NCBI RefSeq assembly: GCF_019393635.1
Contig: NC_057867.1
Span: forward strand, 52,917,143 to 52,981,142
Length of the DNA stretch: 64,000 bases
Direction: 5' to 3'
From: Dromiciops gliroides
Taxonomy: Eukaryota; Chordata; Mammalia; Microbiotheria; Microbiotheriidae
This document shows, in pieces, positions 10,735 through 22,079 of this stretch; position 1 is the first letter of the stretch, and the number at the start of each line of letters is the position of its first letter. Under the pieces are notes generated by a model, which did no database searches, was not told where the DNA came from, and saw nothing but the letters and a program-made list of their open reading frames with translations. Made by a program: the position numbers and the translations under genes.

Positions 10735-11479
10735 GTAAGAGTGGGGGCGGTAGAAATCATAACAGCTAGCTCACATTGGGGTTGTTGGGAGGCTAGAACA
10801 AGATTGTGTGGATGTAACTTTGTGAACCTTAATGCATTTTTGATGTGAGCAGCTAGTATTTTTCCAAAAGTTCCCCAAGTTTTGCTGCTACAAATCAAGT
10901 CTACTTGAAAGAGAATAAACCTCCCAAGGTGGTATTTCGAAGTCTTAGGATTGCTTTCAAAGTTGGTTACCTTTGGAGGAGCCCTTGCCTTGAACTTTGA
11001 AGCCTTAAACCTTGAGCATAAACTACCAGCTTTGCTTTTCATTCGGGGTGATATGGAGTTGATGGCAAAAGCTCAGCATTTGGAATGAGCAAGAACAAAA
11101 GTCAGGCAGGATAAAGGAAAAGCAGCCTTAAGGCAGGTCAGCTCCTTCTCTCTCCTGTCTCCTTTTCTTTTAGGGAAAAAAGTGCCCCCCCAAGTCTAGT
11201 CTCTTTCTTTCCTCCAGACCAAAGTGACTCTGATGTTCCTGGCACCACTGGGTCTCTTTGGGTCAGGAGAGAATGATGCATGCTGTTCAGATGCTTGATT
11301 GCTTTGCTAACTAGTCCATCTTCTAAATTGCGTCCTATCTTCGGCTAGCAGGGGAGAGATGCTCAAAGATGCTTAGGGACTGGGCCTATGATTTCACCGC
11401 TGTAGTCACTTCCTAGCAGAAGAAACAGCTTCTGCCTAGGCAGGTGGGCACCTCCCCGCTCTGCGATTCTGAATCTTAG
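10735..11479. other. Unassigned unique sequence
   Basis: A 104-codon minus-strand open stretch (10728-11042) is present but its peptide shows no domain or membrane pattern I recognise. No repeat is called. Confidence 0.5.
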
Positions 11480-11710
11480 TCACCTTAATTGAGTTAATAT
11501 TTGTAAAGTGATTAAATCCACAGTGTCTGGCACATAAAATGCCTGCTACTATTATTATTGCCCTGTGTTGTATGAAAGGAGAGAAGGTATTATGATTGCC
11601 CAGAGCACTAAGCAGCAGTGGCTTGGCCAGAGTCACTTAGCATGAGGCACGAGTGGGCTCAGAAGCCAGGCCTCCCTGGCCAGCTTGGTCTACATCACAC
11701 CACCCTGCTG
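11480..11710. mobile_element. MAR1-tail and MIR fragments
   Basis: gttaatatttgtaaagtgat and gtctggcacataaaatgcct (plus sense) match the 3' end of MAR1/MIR-type SINEs. The following gcccagagcactaagcagca ... ggccagagtcacttagcatg reads as antisense MIR. Two old fragments therefore abut. Confidence 0.5.
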
Positions 11711-12242
11711 CTCTTCTCACTACACACTGACCCCTGGTCAGCAGGGATATGGATGGGTCAGGGAGGAAATCTGAGATAGATAATGTGTTTTGCTGAACCG
11801 AGGAAGGAGGAAAGGAGAAGGCCGTCTCGATATAATGTTGTCTTCCAGGGAGAAAGGAGAGTTAAGACGAGATCTGGCGAGCTTGGGGGCTAGGAGGAGG
11901 TAGAAGGGAAGTAACCATACCCTCAGAGGTCAAGCCATATGGAACAAAGCTATGTCTTCAGGTTCTCCCTGCCTGGCCCAGCAAGTTATAACGAACTCAG
12001 TCCAATGCCTTGGAGTGTCTTTGCCTTGCCAGCCTAGTTCTACATTAGTTAAATATTGGTGTGTACAGGGAGGGAACTTCCTTTGATAGCTAGCCAAGGC
12101 AATTGACTGACTTGGGTCAAGCCAGTGAACTAAGTTAGGCACTGACACAGCCGACTAGACTAATAACTCATTTATTTAACTCCTTAAGGTTAACAAAGGC
12201 AGGGTGCTAGCTTTGGGGCCGAGGGACATATCAGTTCCAATG
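11711..12242. other. Unassigned unique sequence
   Basis: No repeat or gene is recognised in this half-kilobase. Confidence 0.5.
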
Positions 12243-12675
12243 TCTCTGATGATATGATTCTAAGCAGCTTGGTAATAGAGTCAGGAAGACCTGAGTTCAA
12301 ATCCAGCCTGTGACCCTTACTAGCTGTGGCTGAACCCTGGGCAAGCCATTTCACTTCTGTTTGCCTCAATTTCCTCATCTCCAAAATGAGAAAAACACTG
12401 GCACCTACCTGCCAGGTGGTGGTCGTGAGGCTCAAGAGAGCAGCACTTAAAAAGAGAGGGGGGCAGCTAGGTTGCACAGTGGACAGAGCACCGGCCCTGG
12501 AGTCAGGAGTACCTGAGTCCAAATCCGGCCTCAGACACTTAACACTTACTAGCTGTGTGACCCTGGGCAAGTGACTTAACCCCAATTGCCTCACTTTAAA
12601 AAAAAAAAGAGAGAGAACAGCAGTTAGCATAGTGCCTGGCACACAGTAAGCACTACATGAATGCTTATTATTATT
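12243..12675 (+). mobile_element. MAR1-type SINE split by a younger SINE
   Basis: Head and body (gtcaggaagacctgagttca, ctcaatttcctcatctccaa, cacctacctgccaggtggtg) stop at 12458. The remaining tail (gcatagtgcctggcacacag, taagcactacatgaatgctt) resumes after the nested SINE. Confidence 0.85.
12459..12603 (+). mobile_element. Young SINE nested in MAR1-type SINE
   Basis: A full-length ggggcagctaggttgcacag ... cccaattgcctcactttaaa with A-tail. The flanking duplication aaaaagagag (12449-12458 and 12604-12613) is contained in the host element. Confidence 0.93.
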
Positions 12676-12689
12676 AAGTCAGTATCTTG

Positions 12690-13700
12690 GCCTTGGTTTC
12701 ACTGTTAAAGGGGCAATAAGGATTTCTCAAGGAAAGAGGTAAGGGCTCTGAAATGGCAGAAAATTCTGGGAAGGGGCCTGCCCAGGACAAAGGTGGAGGG
12801 ACAGGAGATGTTGGATGGGGGAAGTCAAGTATAAAAAGTGTAGGAACAAAGGAGTCAGGTTACAAAGAGTGTTCAGTGCCAAGAAGTGGAGTTATTTTTT
12901 GATTCTGTGATGTAATAGGGAGTCACTGGAGTTCACTGAGCAGGAGGGGTATGTGACATGGGTAGACTAATTATGCTTTGGGATTGGAGTGGGGAGAGAC
13001 TCGAGGTAGGCAGACCAACTAGAAGGGTCTTGCCATGGCCTAGTCTAGGGGACACTTACAAGAGCTATTGCAAAGGTAGAAATGACAAGATTTGGCAACA
13101 GGTTAGATGTGGGAGGGAAATGAAATGAGGGGTCAAAGGTTATATCAAGGTCGCCTGTCTCGGGCACAGGTGGGGCTGTTTGGAAGGGCAGAGATTCAGA
13201 TGATGAGCTGTTTTGTGCATGTTGACTTTGAGATGTCCAAGAGCCTGTTGATGAGGTGGGACTGAAGCACAGGAGAGTGTGACTAAGGATGGCTATAGAG
13301 GTCTGGGAATCATCTCTGCATGGAGGTGATGAGGAGCCAAAGTGGAAGAGAGAACACAGCGCTGGATGGACAAAACCTCGGGGACAATGCTTAATAAGAA
13401 GAGTGCTAATAATCCCTGTGGCATCTGCCTCTCACAGTTGTGAGACTCAAGTGAGGATGGGTACAAAGGAGTTGAAAGTACTTTATAAAGATTAGTTGTG
13501 TTGAACTTGGCAAGCATTTACTAAGTGCCTGAGTTGTGGACACTGTGTTAGGTAGGCTCTAGGGAGATACAAAGCAAACAAATAGTTGTTCCTTGAAAGA
13601 ATACCCAACTTATTTGAGGGAAACACCATGTTTACAGATGATAGAAAAACGGTCTAGGTAATTAGTTGGAGAAGATAAGGAAGGAATAACAGTGGAGGAA
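12690..13700. other. Purine-biased old dispersed repeat, family not assigned
   Basis: The order gtaatagggagtcactggag, agggtcttgccatggcctag, ggtagaaatgacaagatttgg and tgttgactttgagatgtcca is one I associate with an ancient mammal-wide dispersed repeat, but I cannot name it securely. Short open stretches at 13289-13517 overlap on both strands and look like chance. Confidence 0.4.
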
Positions 13701-13712
13701 GGTAGGGTGTTG

Positions 13713-13795
13713 CAGTGCTAGCTCTGTGACCCTGGGCAAGTCACTTAACCTCTTCCTCAGTTTCTTCACCTGTAAAGTACTTAGCACTAGACTAG
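13713..13795 (+). mobile_element. SINE/MIR fragment
   Basis: tgctagctctgtgaccctggg, caagtcacttaacctcttcc and tcagtttcttcacctgtaaa are in sense order; only the central part survives. Confidence 0.65.
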
Positions 13796-13854
13796 GCCAT
13801 GGCAGGAGATGTAGATAGATCCTTATCTCCAAGACTCAAATAGCTGTTTGAAAA

Positions 13855-13965
13855 GATCAAAGAACTCCTTTATCTCACTGGGGTGGGGAGCAGAGGTGTG
13901 ATTTGAACCCAAGACTTCCTCACTCCAAAGCCTAGTACTCTTTGCACTACGTCAGGATGGGCTAC
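13855..13965 (-). mobile_element. MIR 5' part
   Basis: Antisense tgatttgaacccaagacttc, ctcactccaaagcctagtac, tctttgcactacgtcagg. Confidence 0.6.
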
Positions 13966-14389
13966 CATAAAACCAGATGAACATGAGCCTCTGTCTCCTG
14001 GAAGATGTTTTTTCTCCACAAATGTTTGTTAGCAAGAGAATGTGCTACAGATATAGTTAACTGGGGCCTGAATCCAACACACACTGTCTTATTCTAGGAC
14101 TTTCCCACTGGTGGAAAAGAATGGCTGAGCACCATGGCAAGGCTTTGGAAAGGGCCCTTGGTGCTTGGAGCTGGTTTGTCAGTGGGTTACCTTGACTGTT
14201 GCCAGGTAGGATAACCTCCCATCGAACTAAGGGCACCCTGTGACTGAGGATGAGGCTGATGGCCAAGCGTTAGCCCTGCACAGTCCTATCTGGGGCACTG
14301 AGACAAGATGCCCCCTCCCGTTCCCAGAAGCCACACAGAAGCTCTGAAAATGCTCTCCTGTTTGGCTAAAGCCCCAGCCTTGCTAGCAG

Positions 14390-14790
14390 TGGAGCTGAAC
14401 TGCCATGTTGGATTTCTAATAGGATAATTAATTGGGGGTTGGCCCAGCCGGCCGGCTGGCCGGCTGGCTGGGTGCTGAGGGACTGCAGAAGCGTTTGAGG
14501 GGTTTTTAAATAGCCTTCAGATGTGATGAAACATGTATGTCATTAAAAGGCCACAGTTCCAGGGCACCGGTTCCTTGGTGCTCAGCTCCTCTGCCTGCCT
14601 ACATCAAATCCTCATGTAGAAAGCTGATCCTGTTTAGAAAGGCCTCTTCAAAGTACAGCGCAGTAAGAGCCTGTCCTGCCGCTACCATTTGGAAAGCTCT
14701 TCCCAAAGTCATTAGACTTTAATGATGTGATTGAGGGCTGTGTGGAGGCCCTTGATGACTGGCTCAGCTCCCCAATGCCAGTCAGTGGGG
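14390..14790. promoter_or_regulatory. Candidate conserved non-coding element
   Basis: Repeat-free sequence with homeodomain-type core ggataattaattggggg (about 14423), a GGCC palindrome cluster (14446-14473), taaatagccttcagatgtga and ctttaatgatgtgattgagg. No open frame of note crosses it. The call is by texture only: high information content, AT-rich transcription-factor-like cores and absence of decay. Confidence 0.35.
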
Positions 14791-15619
14791 CTCTGGGGGC
14801 AGAGCTCACTTCAGTCTGCAAGCTGCCCAGACTCTGGGGAGGGCAAGGAGCCTTAGGTTGTCACCCTCATGGCCCAAAGGAGGAAGCTGAGCCCCCTTAT
14901 TGAAATACCAGGCTATTTCATGATAGACTCATGCTCTGAGAAAATGAAGCTGAACTGGCTGTGTGAAACATTCCTTGGAAATGGGGTGAACTAGGAGGTG
15001 GCCCCGAGGGGTTCCTGATCCCAATTCCCACCCCTGCTGTTTTGGGGCTACCCCAAGACGATGTTACTGTAGGCAAAGCAGACATTTCAAGCAAATGTCA
15101 GTCACTTATCTGCTCCAGCCAAATTGGTCTCCCTCATACCTCCAGCATACCAAGCTCCCTTCAGCACTTAGCTCAGGCACCAACACCTGGTTGGGGGGGG
15201 GGCGCTTTTCTTTGCCACAATTTGTGGAAAATTCCGTTATTCGATGTGGTATTCATTTTATATTACTGATCATATTGTGTTCTTCCCCCCACCTTCCCCA
15301 GCTTCTTACACAGGGTATTGAGGTTCACATTAAGAAGAAAGGGGGTGGGGAGAGAGGTTTGGAGAAGACAAAATTTGACTCAAGTTCTAGTCTTCTCTGT
15401 CTACTTGAAAAAGCACCAGCAGCTCCAAGGGAGAGGCAGCTAGATGAGACAGAGATTTATCAGTATAAATGAACATATTAAAAGTCAGCCAGCGCCTCGG
15501 GCTTGACGTAAAAGGGGCAGAGACAAAACACTGACGCCCAAAGCTGGTCAGGTATCTGACCTGGGGCCTCCTGGTCAGTCCCTGCGGTTTGGGTCCTTCC
15601 AGGTGGGGGTGGATGGGGG
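14791..15619. other. Unassigned unique sequence
   Basis: A 125-codon plus-strand open stretch (15095-15472) includes poly-G and lysine-rich low-complexity parts and no recognised domain; it is not called as a gene. Confidence 0.5.
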
Positions 15620-15905
15620 GGCGGGGCGTGTATCATTTCTATCTAAATTGATTTCTTTCACTTTGTGTTGTTTCCCTGTAAGCTTATTGGAAAGAGCAGT
15701 CTGTCATTATGAAATCCTCTTGTCTATTTTGTCCCCAGGTTGATTGAATCAGCACAGAGCGCTCAGATGGCTCTGTCACTAAAGCAAGTGATTTATTTCT
15801 CTGCAGTTATCGGCTGCATCTGGTTTCATTCGCTGGTGTTGGCAACAGAAAGTTCTTTATGAATTTGATTATACTCTAAAAGCCCAAAGAGAATTGTTAT
15901 GCGGC
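15620..15905. promoter_or_regulatory. Candidate conserved non-coding element or non-coding exon
   Basis: Repeat-free text with gtcattatgaaatcctcttg, a splice-acceptor-like tctattttgtccccag ending about 15739, ttgattgaatcagcacagag, tgatttatttctctgcag and ttatgaatttgattatactc. Downstream of the acceptor-like site a frame stays open for about 41 codons to a TGA, but the peptide is unfamiliar and no partner donor is evident. Confidence 0.35.
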
Positions 15906-16182
15906 TGGGGGCGGGGGAGGAAGGAGTTAGTGCTAAACCATAAATGCTCTGTCTATCTAATCTTGAAAACCAGACTGAGCTTAATGTTCCCATTCTCTGG
16001 GGCTGGCAACTCTGGCAAGCCCTCAGAGAAGGGCATCTCACCCTTTCTGTGCTGGCCTCCTCTGGCAGCCCCGGTAAGCCTAGGGACCCTCTTCTCACAG
16101 GGATGGTTTTCAATGCTGAAAACACACAGGATTTTTGAGAGGAAACTGACGCTACCGAAATACTTATCAAAATAATTGGTAA

Positions 16183-16365
16183 GGGCAGCTAGGTGGCGCA
16201 GTGGATAAAGCACCGGCCCTGTAATCAGGAGGACCTGAGTTCAAATCCGGCCTCAGACACTTGACAGTTACTAGCCGTGTGGCCCTGGGCAAGTCACTTA
16301 ACCCTCACTGCCCTGCAAAAATAAACGAACAAACAGATAGATAGATTAAAAACCAAACAAACAAA
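16183..16365 (+). mobile_element. Young marsupial SINE
   Basis: agggcagctaggtggcgcag through ctcactgccctgcaaaaata, followed by an A-rich tail with GATA and CAAA repeats. Confidence 0.93.
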
Positions 16366-16832
16366 TTTAGGGAGTCCTTAAAATCCATTCAGGGAGGAGG
16401 GTGTACCTGTTCAGAACTTTAGAGGGGCTGGGTGAATAAAACTGCTTTTACTTTATCCAGGGAATAAACTTGCTGACGATTTTTAGACTTAAAGTCTGGG
16501 GGTAGGTTCTAGGAGAGGCTAGGCAGAGCCAACAGACAGGTACGCCCTGAGACTCAGGAAGGGGCTTAACTTACAGCTTCCCCTGGAAGGGCACAGCTCT
16601 GAACTAGAGAAGAGCTGGACTTAGCTGCCGGAAGGAAGGGGCTTACTTATCTCCCCGTTCTTTATAGCAGGAGGACTGGACTTGATGTGGAATGCAATGG
16701 GGAGTTAGGCCTTTCCTTCCCATAGAGCCCTCCAGATGGTCAAAGCTAATGCTTCCAGCAGAGAGAGAGGCTTACCTGAAATTCCTGCAGGTGTTCACAG
16801 GTGCCAAATGGCCCCAAGAGGTACCCCAAGCA

Positions 16833-16990
16833 CCTCTGCAGGCTTGGCAGCACAAGACTGGCACTAGGAGAAGAAGGTAAGAGAGTGTAGAGTTCAACTC
16901 GTTTTGCAAGGGGTGGGGAGGAAGGGAAGAGGACGAGCAGTTAGTGTGAGATGCAGGCCAAGTGGCTCACAGAGTAGCATTAGGCACTTG
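16833..16990 (+). repeat. Diverged duplicate, copy A
   Basis: tggcagcacaagactggcac, taggagaagaaggtaagaga, gtagagttcaactcgttttg and caggccaagtggctcacaga recur in the same order at 17780-17935. The copies differ by many substitutions and small indels, so the duplication, or two insertions of one unnamed element, is old. Confidence 0.7.
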
Positions 16991-17091
16991 GAGCACAGGA
17001 AAGGAATGGGGCTCAGCTCCTAGACTTACCTGAAGGGTCCTAGGTGATGATGGTTGCCTCTCCAAGAACTCTGACCTTACCTTCAAATTCT

Positions 17092-17230
17092 TTTTTGTGG
17101 GGCAATGAGGGTTAAGTGACTTGCCCAGGGTCACACAGCTAGTAAGTGTCAAGTATCTGAGGCCAGATTCGAACTCAGGTCTTCCTGAATCCAGGGCCGG
17201 TGCTTTATCCACTGTGCCACCTAGCTGCCC
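17092..17230 (-). mobile_element. Young marsupial SINE with 17-bp target duplication
   Basis: A full minus-strand SINE flanked by the perfect repeat ccttaccttcaaattct at 17075-17091 and 17231-17247. Confidence 0.97.
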
Positions 17231-17779
17231 CCTTACCTTCAAATTCTAAAAGAGGTTGTCGCTAACGGCTGCTGCAGAGGGACAGACAGATGGTGTGTGT
17301 CACATAAACCTAGGTGGGCTAGAAAGAATGTGAGTTCCTAAGGATGCAATGCTAGATAGCTTTTGAGATAAAGCATAGCCATTAAATTATACATGACCTG
17401 GATGAAAATCCAGTCCAGGAGACCAAGTGGGCAGACAGGTAGGAGTCACACTGGGAAGGAGGACAGGGTGAATGGCAGTGTGAAAGACTGTGGATGGAGA
17501 AAAAGGCCATTCGATTTGGTGATTAAGAGCTATTGAGAACTATGTCTAGAACAGTTTCTGTTGGATGATGACTCCAGAAACCAGACCGTAGAGAGTCAAG
17601 ATAGGGGAGAGGTGGATCAAGGGAGGGGTTTTTCTTGATGTGGGAGAGATGAGGAAGGGGAGCCATGGGAGAGGAAAAGGATTGCTTGATTGCAGTGAGG
17701 GCCTTGTTGACATGCTACAGCATACATACCTTTAGAGTAGACCTGATCAGCAGAATTTGGGAATTTTCTTTAGACCAGG

Positions 17780-17935
17780 AAGAGCACAGGCAGGCTCGGC
17801 AGAATAAGACTGGCACTAGGAGAAGGCAAGAGACAGCGGAGAGTTCAACTGGCTTCCCAGGGGTAGGGAGGAAAAGGAGGAGCAGGTATTATGGAATGGA
17901 GGCCAAGTGGTTCACAAAGTATTAGGCAAGAAAGC
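17780..17935 (+). repeat. Diverged duplicate, copy B
   Basis: Second copy of the 16833-16990 sequence: gcaggctcggcagaataaga, ctggcactaggagaaggcaa, ggagagttcaactggcttcc, ggccaagtggttcacaaagt. The spacing between copies is about 950 bp, with a SINE inserted between them. Confidence 0.7.
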
Positions 17936-17939
17936 CAGA

Positions 17940-18914
17940 TGGGAGATTAGAAGGACATTTGTCTATCACTGACTATATATCACTTGAAGTGCAGGTCTTA
18001 TCCTTACCTTGGGGGCTCCCCCCTTGGTCATAGGTGCTGAGCGGGACACAGGGACTAACGTAGCTGAGGTCTTGTAGCGATTCCTCAGTTCTCAGGCACT
18101 GGACTTACCTAGCTTCCCTAGACGTCACATGTGCTCAGTGGGATACAAGGGACAGACTTAACTTCTTTTCCTGTTCCATCCATGTCTCTAATGCCATTCT
18201 CTGTCCTCAGCATCCCAACTTCCCAGCATGCTTTGGGGACTTGTGTATGCACTGTCTTACCTCAGTCTTAGAGGATCTGATGGAATTTCTGTGCTTGGAG
18301 AACATTCTCAATTTCCTGCAGGGATCAAAGAGAAAACCTACTTGGAGATTTGTTTTTATCCTACATGAGTTATGTCTCTCAGCTCACTGATGTTGAAAAA
18401 GGATTCGCCTTTAATCTACAACCCCCCCCCACCAATCCAAGACTATTTGGGACTGAGCGGGTGCCTGCTGTCTCCCACCCTCTTTCTTTTACCACTATTA
18501 TGACAATTAGCTGGCAGGATAGCTCCAACTCCTCAGGTAGAAGGGCAGAGGTGCTCAAAGGAAAATGGAGGTTATTAACAAGGAACACTATTGACTCCCT
18601 GAATTCCTTCACAGCTTGGTTCCCAGAGAGATGTTTATATAAAACAAAGACAAAATCCTTATAATCTCATCATGGGGAGCTAGCATATCTGTGGGGATGG
18701 AAGTGGGACAAAAGGCCCAGGGTCTCCAGGCTGCAATGTGACCTTAGCAGAGAGTTAGATTTTGTTTCTTCCACAGTTGGGTATTGAGGAGAGGGGAGCC
18801 AAGATCTAGTACCTACTGATCACCCTTAGAATTCCCACTCACCTCTGGGAAAGTGCTGCCATTCCCTGGGCCTCTCTGGCACACCATAAGCGCAGGGATC
18901 CACGTGGTGACCTT
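17940..18914. other. Unassigned unique sequence with a weak internal repeat
   Basis: gtgctgagcgggacacaggg (18034) and gtgctcagtgggatacaagg (18130) are related and each is followed by taacgta/cttaact-like text. A 104-codon plus-strand open stretch (18350-18664) is unfamiliar. Confidence 0.4.
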
Positions 18915-19070
18915 CTCACCAGGAATAGGAGTAGTCGGCTTGGATTTAAAACATCCTCTTTATGCCAAGCCATGGACCTGTTTGTGACCATAGGGACGTT
19001 CCTTCCCCTCTAAGCCTCATGTAGTGAATGAAGGTTTCAGTTTATGTGTTCTAGATTCCAAGGGTCTATG
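18915..19070 (+). mobile_element. MIR element, decayed
   Basis: cggcttggatttaaaacatc, ctgtttgtgaccatagggac and gttctagattccaagggtct follow the sense order of MIR. Confidence 0.45.
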
Positions 19071-19129
19071 ACCTCGGAACCGTGGCTAGGTCTCCCAGGC
19101 AACCAGCCCATAATAGCACTGCACATCCA

Positions 19130-19300
19130 ACATTCTAAGTGGTGGATTTTCCATGAGCACAGATCTATTTTACTCCCCTACTCAAACCTTTTCTATTTAG
19201 CTCTTCACAAGTCCTTCAAAAGATGGTCCCAACTTGTCTTTCTTTCTGCATTCCGTATACATCCCTCTCCAGTGCCTTGGTCTTGACTGCATGTAAGGAC
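19130..19300 (+). mobile_element. L2 fragment, decayed
   Basis: tactcaaaccttttctattt, cttcacaagtccttcaaaag and ttctgcattccgtatacatc resemble the C-terminal part of an L2 LINE; the match is weak. Confidence 0.35.
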
Positions 19301-20109
19301 CCTATCACTGTCCAGGGTCTAGTAGGGCTGATTCTGCAAGGAACAAAATGGGGCCTCACAGCTACCATGAGGAAGGACTGATTTTCTTGCAAGTGGGCTC
19401 AGGGCAACTAAGTGGAGGGCTGATTTCCACTGCTCTGGATGAGGGGGCTAGAGCTATCCATCACTTCTCTGGGCTGCTGACTGTTTAGGCAGCGATCCCC
19501 TTGGACTGTCTGCTTGGATGAGTAAGTGATGGTTCTTTGGACTCAGGAACAGGCCCAAGGAGGCAGCTCTTATTATTCTCATAGGGAAGTGAGGACTTTG
19601 GTCCTAGAGAAATTTGTGAGATTTATTTCCGAGTCTCAGATGAGCTTGATGCCTACTTTTGTTTATAATGTGCCTTCTAAATAACGCAAAAAAGAGAAAA
19701 AAAAATTGTTGGCCAGGCTTGCCTTTTGAAAACCTGGAGTTCTCTCAGGAATATTTTGGGATAGTAACAAGCCCATGTTACTGATTGAGCTGGGTCACCT
19801 CTGGCTCATGGGAAAGGATAGAGTGGGCACAGGGTGAAGGTAGAACATCAAGCTGGAGGTCTGTCTCCTTTCTGAGTTCATGAGAGGAAGGCAAGGCAGA
19901 ATCTTGCTGTTCTTTCCTCAGCTGCCTGAGCCCTCATTTTTTTTTCTTGGTTAAACAAAGCCAATTAAAAAGCTACCTTTCCTTACTGGTACCACGTTAG
20001 TCAAAGTATATGTTTTCCTGTCAGTAATGAAGAACTATGGCTAGTGTCTGGGTTGGTCTTTCCTCAGTTTCCTGAAAGAAATGACAAGTAAATGGATATA
20101 CTAGCAGCA
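19301..20109. other. Unassigned unique sequence
   Basis: No repeat or gene recognised. Confidence 0.5.
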
Positions 20110-20315
20110 CTTTCATTCGTTATCTCATTTGACCCCCTTTCTTCTTCTAAAGCACTCTGGGAAGTAGCTGATGAGGTAGGTGATAGATAGCATCATTCCC
20201 ATGTTACAGATACCCTCAATGACTTGCCAAGGGTCACACAGCTGGCAAGCCTCAGAGGTGGGATTCAAACCCAGACCTTCCAGACTCTTAGGTCTTATCC
20301 ATGTCACTATACACA
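20110..20315 (-). mobile_element. MIR element
   Basis: Antisense MIR: tctcatttgacccccttt, gaagtagctgatgaggtagg, cttgccaagggtcacacagc, gtgggattcaaacccagacc. One of the better preserved MIRs here. Confidence 0.8.
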
Positions 20316-21384
20316 GACTCTTCTACAAACAGATGTAAAGACAGAATTGCAAAAAAGGAAATAAGAAGAATAAATTAAAAACCAAACCAATCCCAACTGC
20401 CAAACAAAGGTCGAAAGACAGAAGGCTGGTGCTGGGGAAAGGCAGTGTTCATTTTACACCTGTTGGAGAGCATGTGAGTTATTAGTCTGCCCTGACAAGA
20501 AGCAAGCCTTTCTGTCCCTGACAGAGTTGATAAATGTGGCGAACACTAGCCTTACATTTTAAAATCAATATAGAACATTTTTCAGAGCAACCTGAACCCA
20601 CCCAGCATAACAAACATGGTCGGCTAACAACCAACCAAGAAACTAATTGTTTAAATGGCTTCCAGGGGACAAGCAAAATTTACAGGAAGGAAAGGTGGAG
20701 GGAAGAGATGAGGAGAACGAGAAAGGGGGGTGGGGTGGTGGGAAGCCTTTCCCACCAGGCAGAAGATCAGCTATATTTGGTGCAATGAAACTTTTTTCTT
20801 CGGCCCTGGAAAACAATCCGTGGTAGGATGGGACCCAAGGTAGTGCAAAGGAAATAGAATCCCCCTGGGAGTCTTTAGGGGAAACCCAGATCAGTGCTTT
20901 ACCAGGGAGCAGATAGTTCTTCCTCTCAGCTTGGCTTTGAAGACTGATGAGACAGTTACAGACTGGGGGTCCTGAAGCAGAGAATGCTAACATTGATTGG
21001 CTGTCCCAAAGCGCTAAATTTTTAGGGTCTGTGATTTCACCACTGCGCTTAGGTCACTTAGGCAACTGGTTCACAACAAGGCCCATCCTAACTTCCTAAG
21101 TTTTCAAAGGCACTGAGAACTACAGCAGTCTTGGGGCAAAAACAAGTTTAAGACAATGTAGCTGGGCCAGGGGAATCATGTACTAGGTCTTTTAGAGAGA
21201 AACATTAGCATATGAGCTGGAGGCCCTGGCCTTGGAAGCATGAAGACAGAGGCTCAAGTCCTGTGACTGGTGTAGATGGGGTGCTGATTTTCATCCCCAC
21301 AGTGATGAAAACAGGTCTTCAGACCACACAGATACATCAGTCAGCCCTTTAAAGGTGCCCATGTAAACATCCTCTTTGAGAAAA
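20316..21384. other. Unassigned unique sequence
   Basis: Overlapping short open stretches on both strands (20482-20993) lie over a purine-rich region and carry no family signal. No gene is called. Confidence 0.5.
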
Positions 21385-21480
21385 CACATCACAAAGATCT
21401 CGTTTTAATCTCACTACAACCCTGGAAGGTAGGTACTCTTATCCCCATTTTAGAGAGCAGGAAACGGGGGTGTACAGAAA
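21385..21480 (-). mobile_element. MIR fragment
   Basis: ctcactacaaccctggaagg, taggtactcttatccccatt, ttagagagcaggaaacgg: the standard antisense MIR 3' half. Confidence 0.7.
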
Positions 21481-21621
21481 GAATGAGACTGGATTCTACC
21501 TCAAGTGCACTCTGCAAATCATGTAGTCTAGAGACTATAGGGAGAAGTATACAGAGGCCTAGCACTGCCTCTCACTGTGTAAACATGGACAAGTCCCTTC
21601 AAGTGTCCTCAGTTTTCTCTC

Positions 21622-21766
21622 TTTTTTTTTTGGTGAGGCAATCGGGGTTAAGTGACTTGCCTAGGGTCACACAGCTAGTAAGTGTTAAGTGTCTGAGGCT
21701 GAATTTGAATTCAGGTCCTCGTAAATCCAGGGCCAGTGCTCTATCCACTGCGCCACCTAGCCGCCC
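21622..21766 (-). mobile_element. Young marsupial SINE
   Basis: tttttttggtgaggcaatcgg through cgccacctagccgcccc. Flanks agttttctctctt and agttttttcttt are close enough to be an imperfect target-site duplication. Confidence 0.92.
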
Positions 21767-21999
21767 CAGTTTTTTCTTTGTCAACCGCAGTCGCCATCCC
21801 CGTTTGCCCTATTCCTTGCTCTGGCAAAGTCCATTCTTCTCTTCAGTCAAAGGTAGAGGTTGGGCGAGATGCCATATGAAATCCTTTCTAATTCCATGGA
21901 CTGATGCTCCTGTCCTCTGGCTACCAAGCCCTCACATCCTCCTCCCTTCCCCCAATCTTTGAGCCCTAATTCAACTTGCATACATACCTCTTTTGTCTA

Positions 22000-22072
22000 T
22001 ACCTCTTATAATCTCTTTGGGATAAAGACCTAATAGTGGTATTGTTGGGGCAAAGGATATGCCTTTTTGGCG
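22000..22072 (-). mobile_element. Short L1 ORF2 fragment
   Basis: atctctttgggataaagacc, taatagtggtattgttgggg, caaaggatatgcc are antisense of the ORF2 region that encodes the PFDPAIPLLGL-like segment. Confidence 0.8.
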
Positions 22073-22079
22073 TAGTGAG

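Noticed and set aside
12190-12642. 150-codon minus-strand open frame
   Set aside because: It runs through the nested SINE and MAR1-type SINE; the sequence is repeat-derived throughout.
15095-15472. 125-codon plus-strand open frame
   Set aside because: Unfamiliar, includes G-rich and Lys-rich low-complexity parts, and overlaps another open frame of equal plausibility.
16380-18350. Possible LTR element between the two diverged duplicates
   Set aside because: The paired copies lack TG...CA ends, a primer-binding site or any retroviral coding text between them, so no LTR element is claimed.
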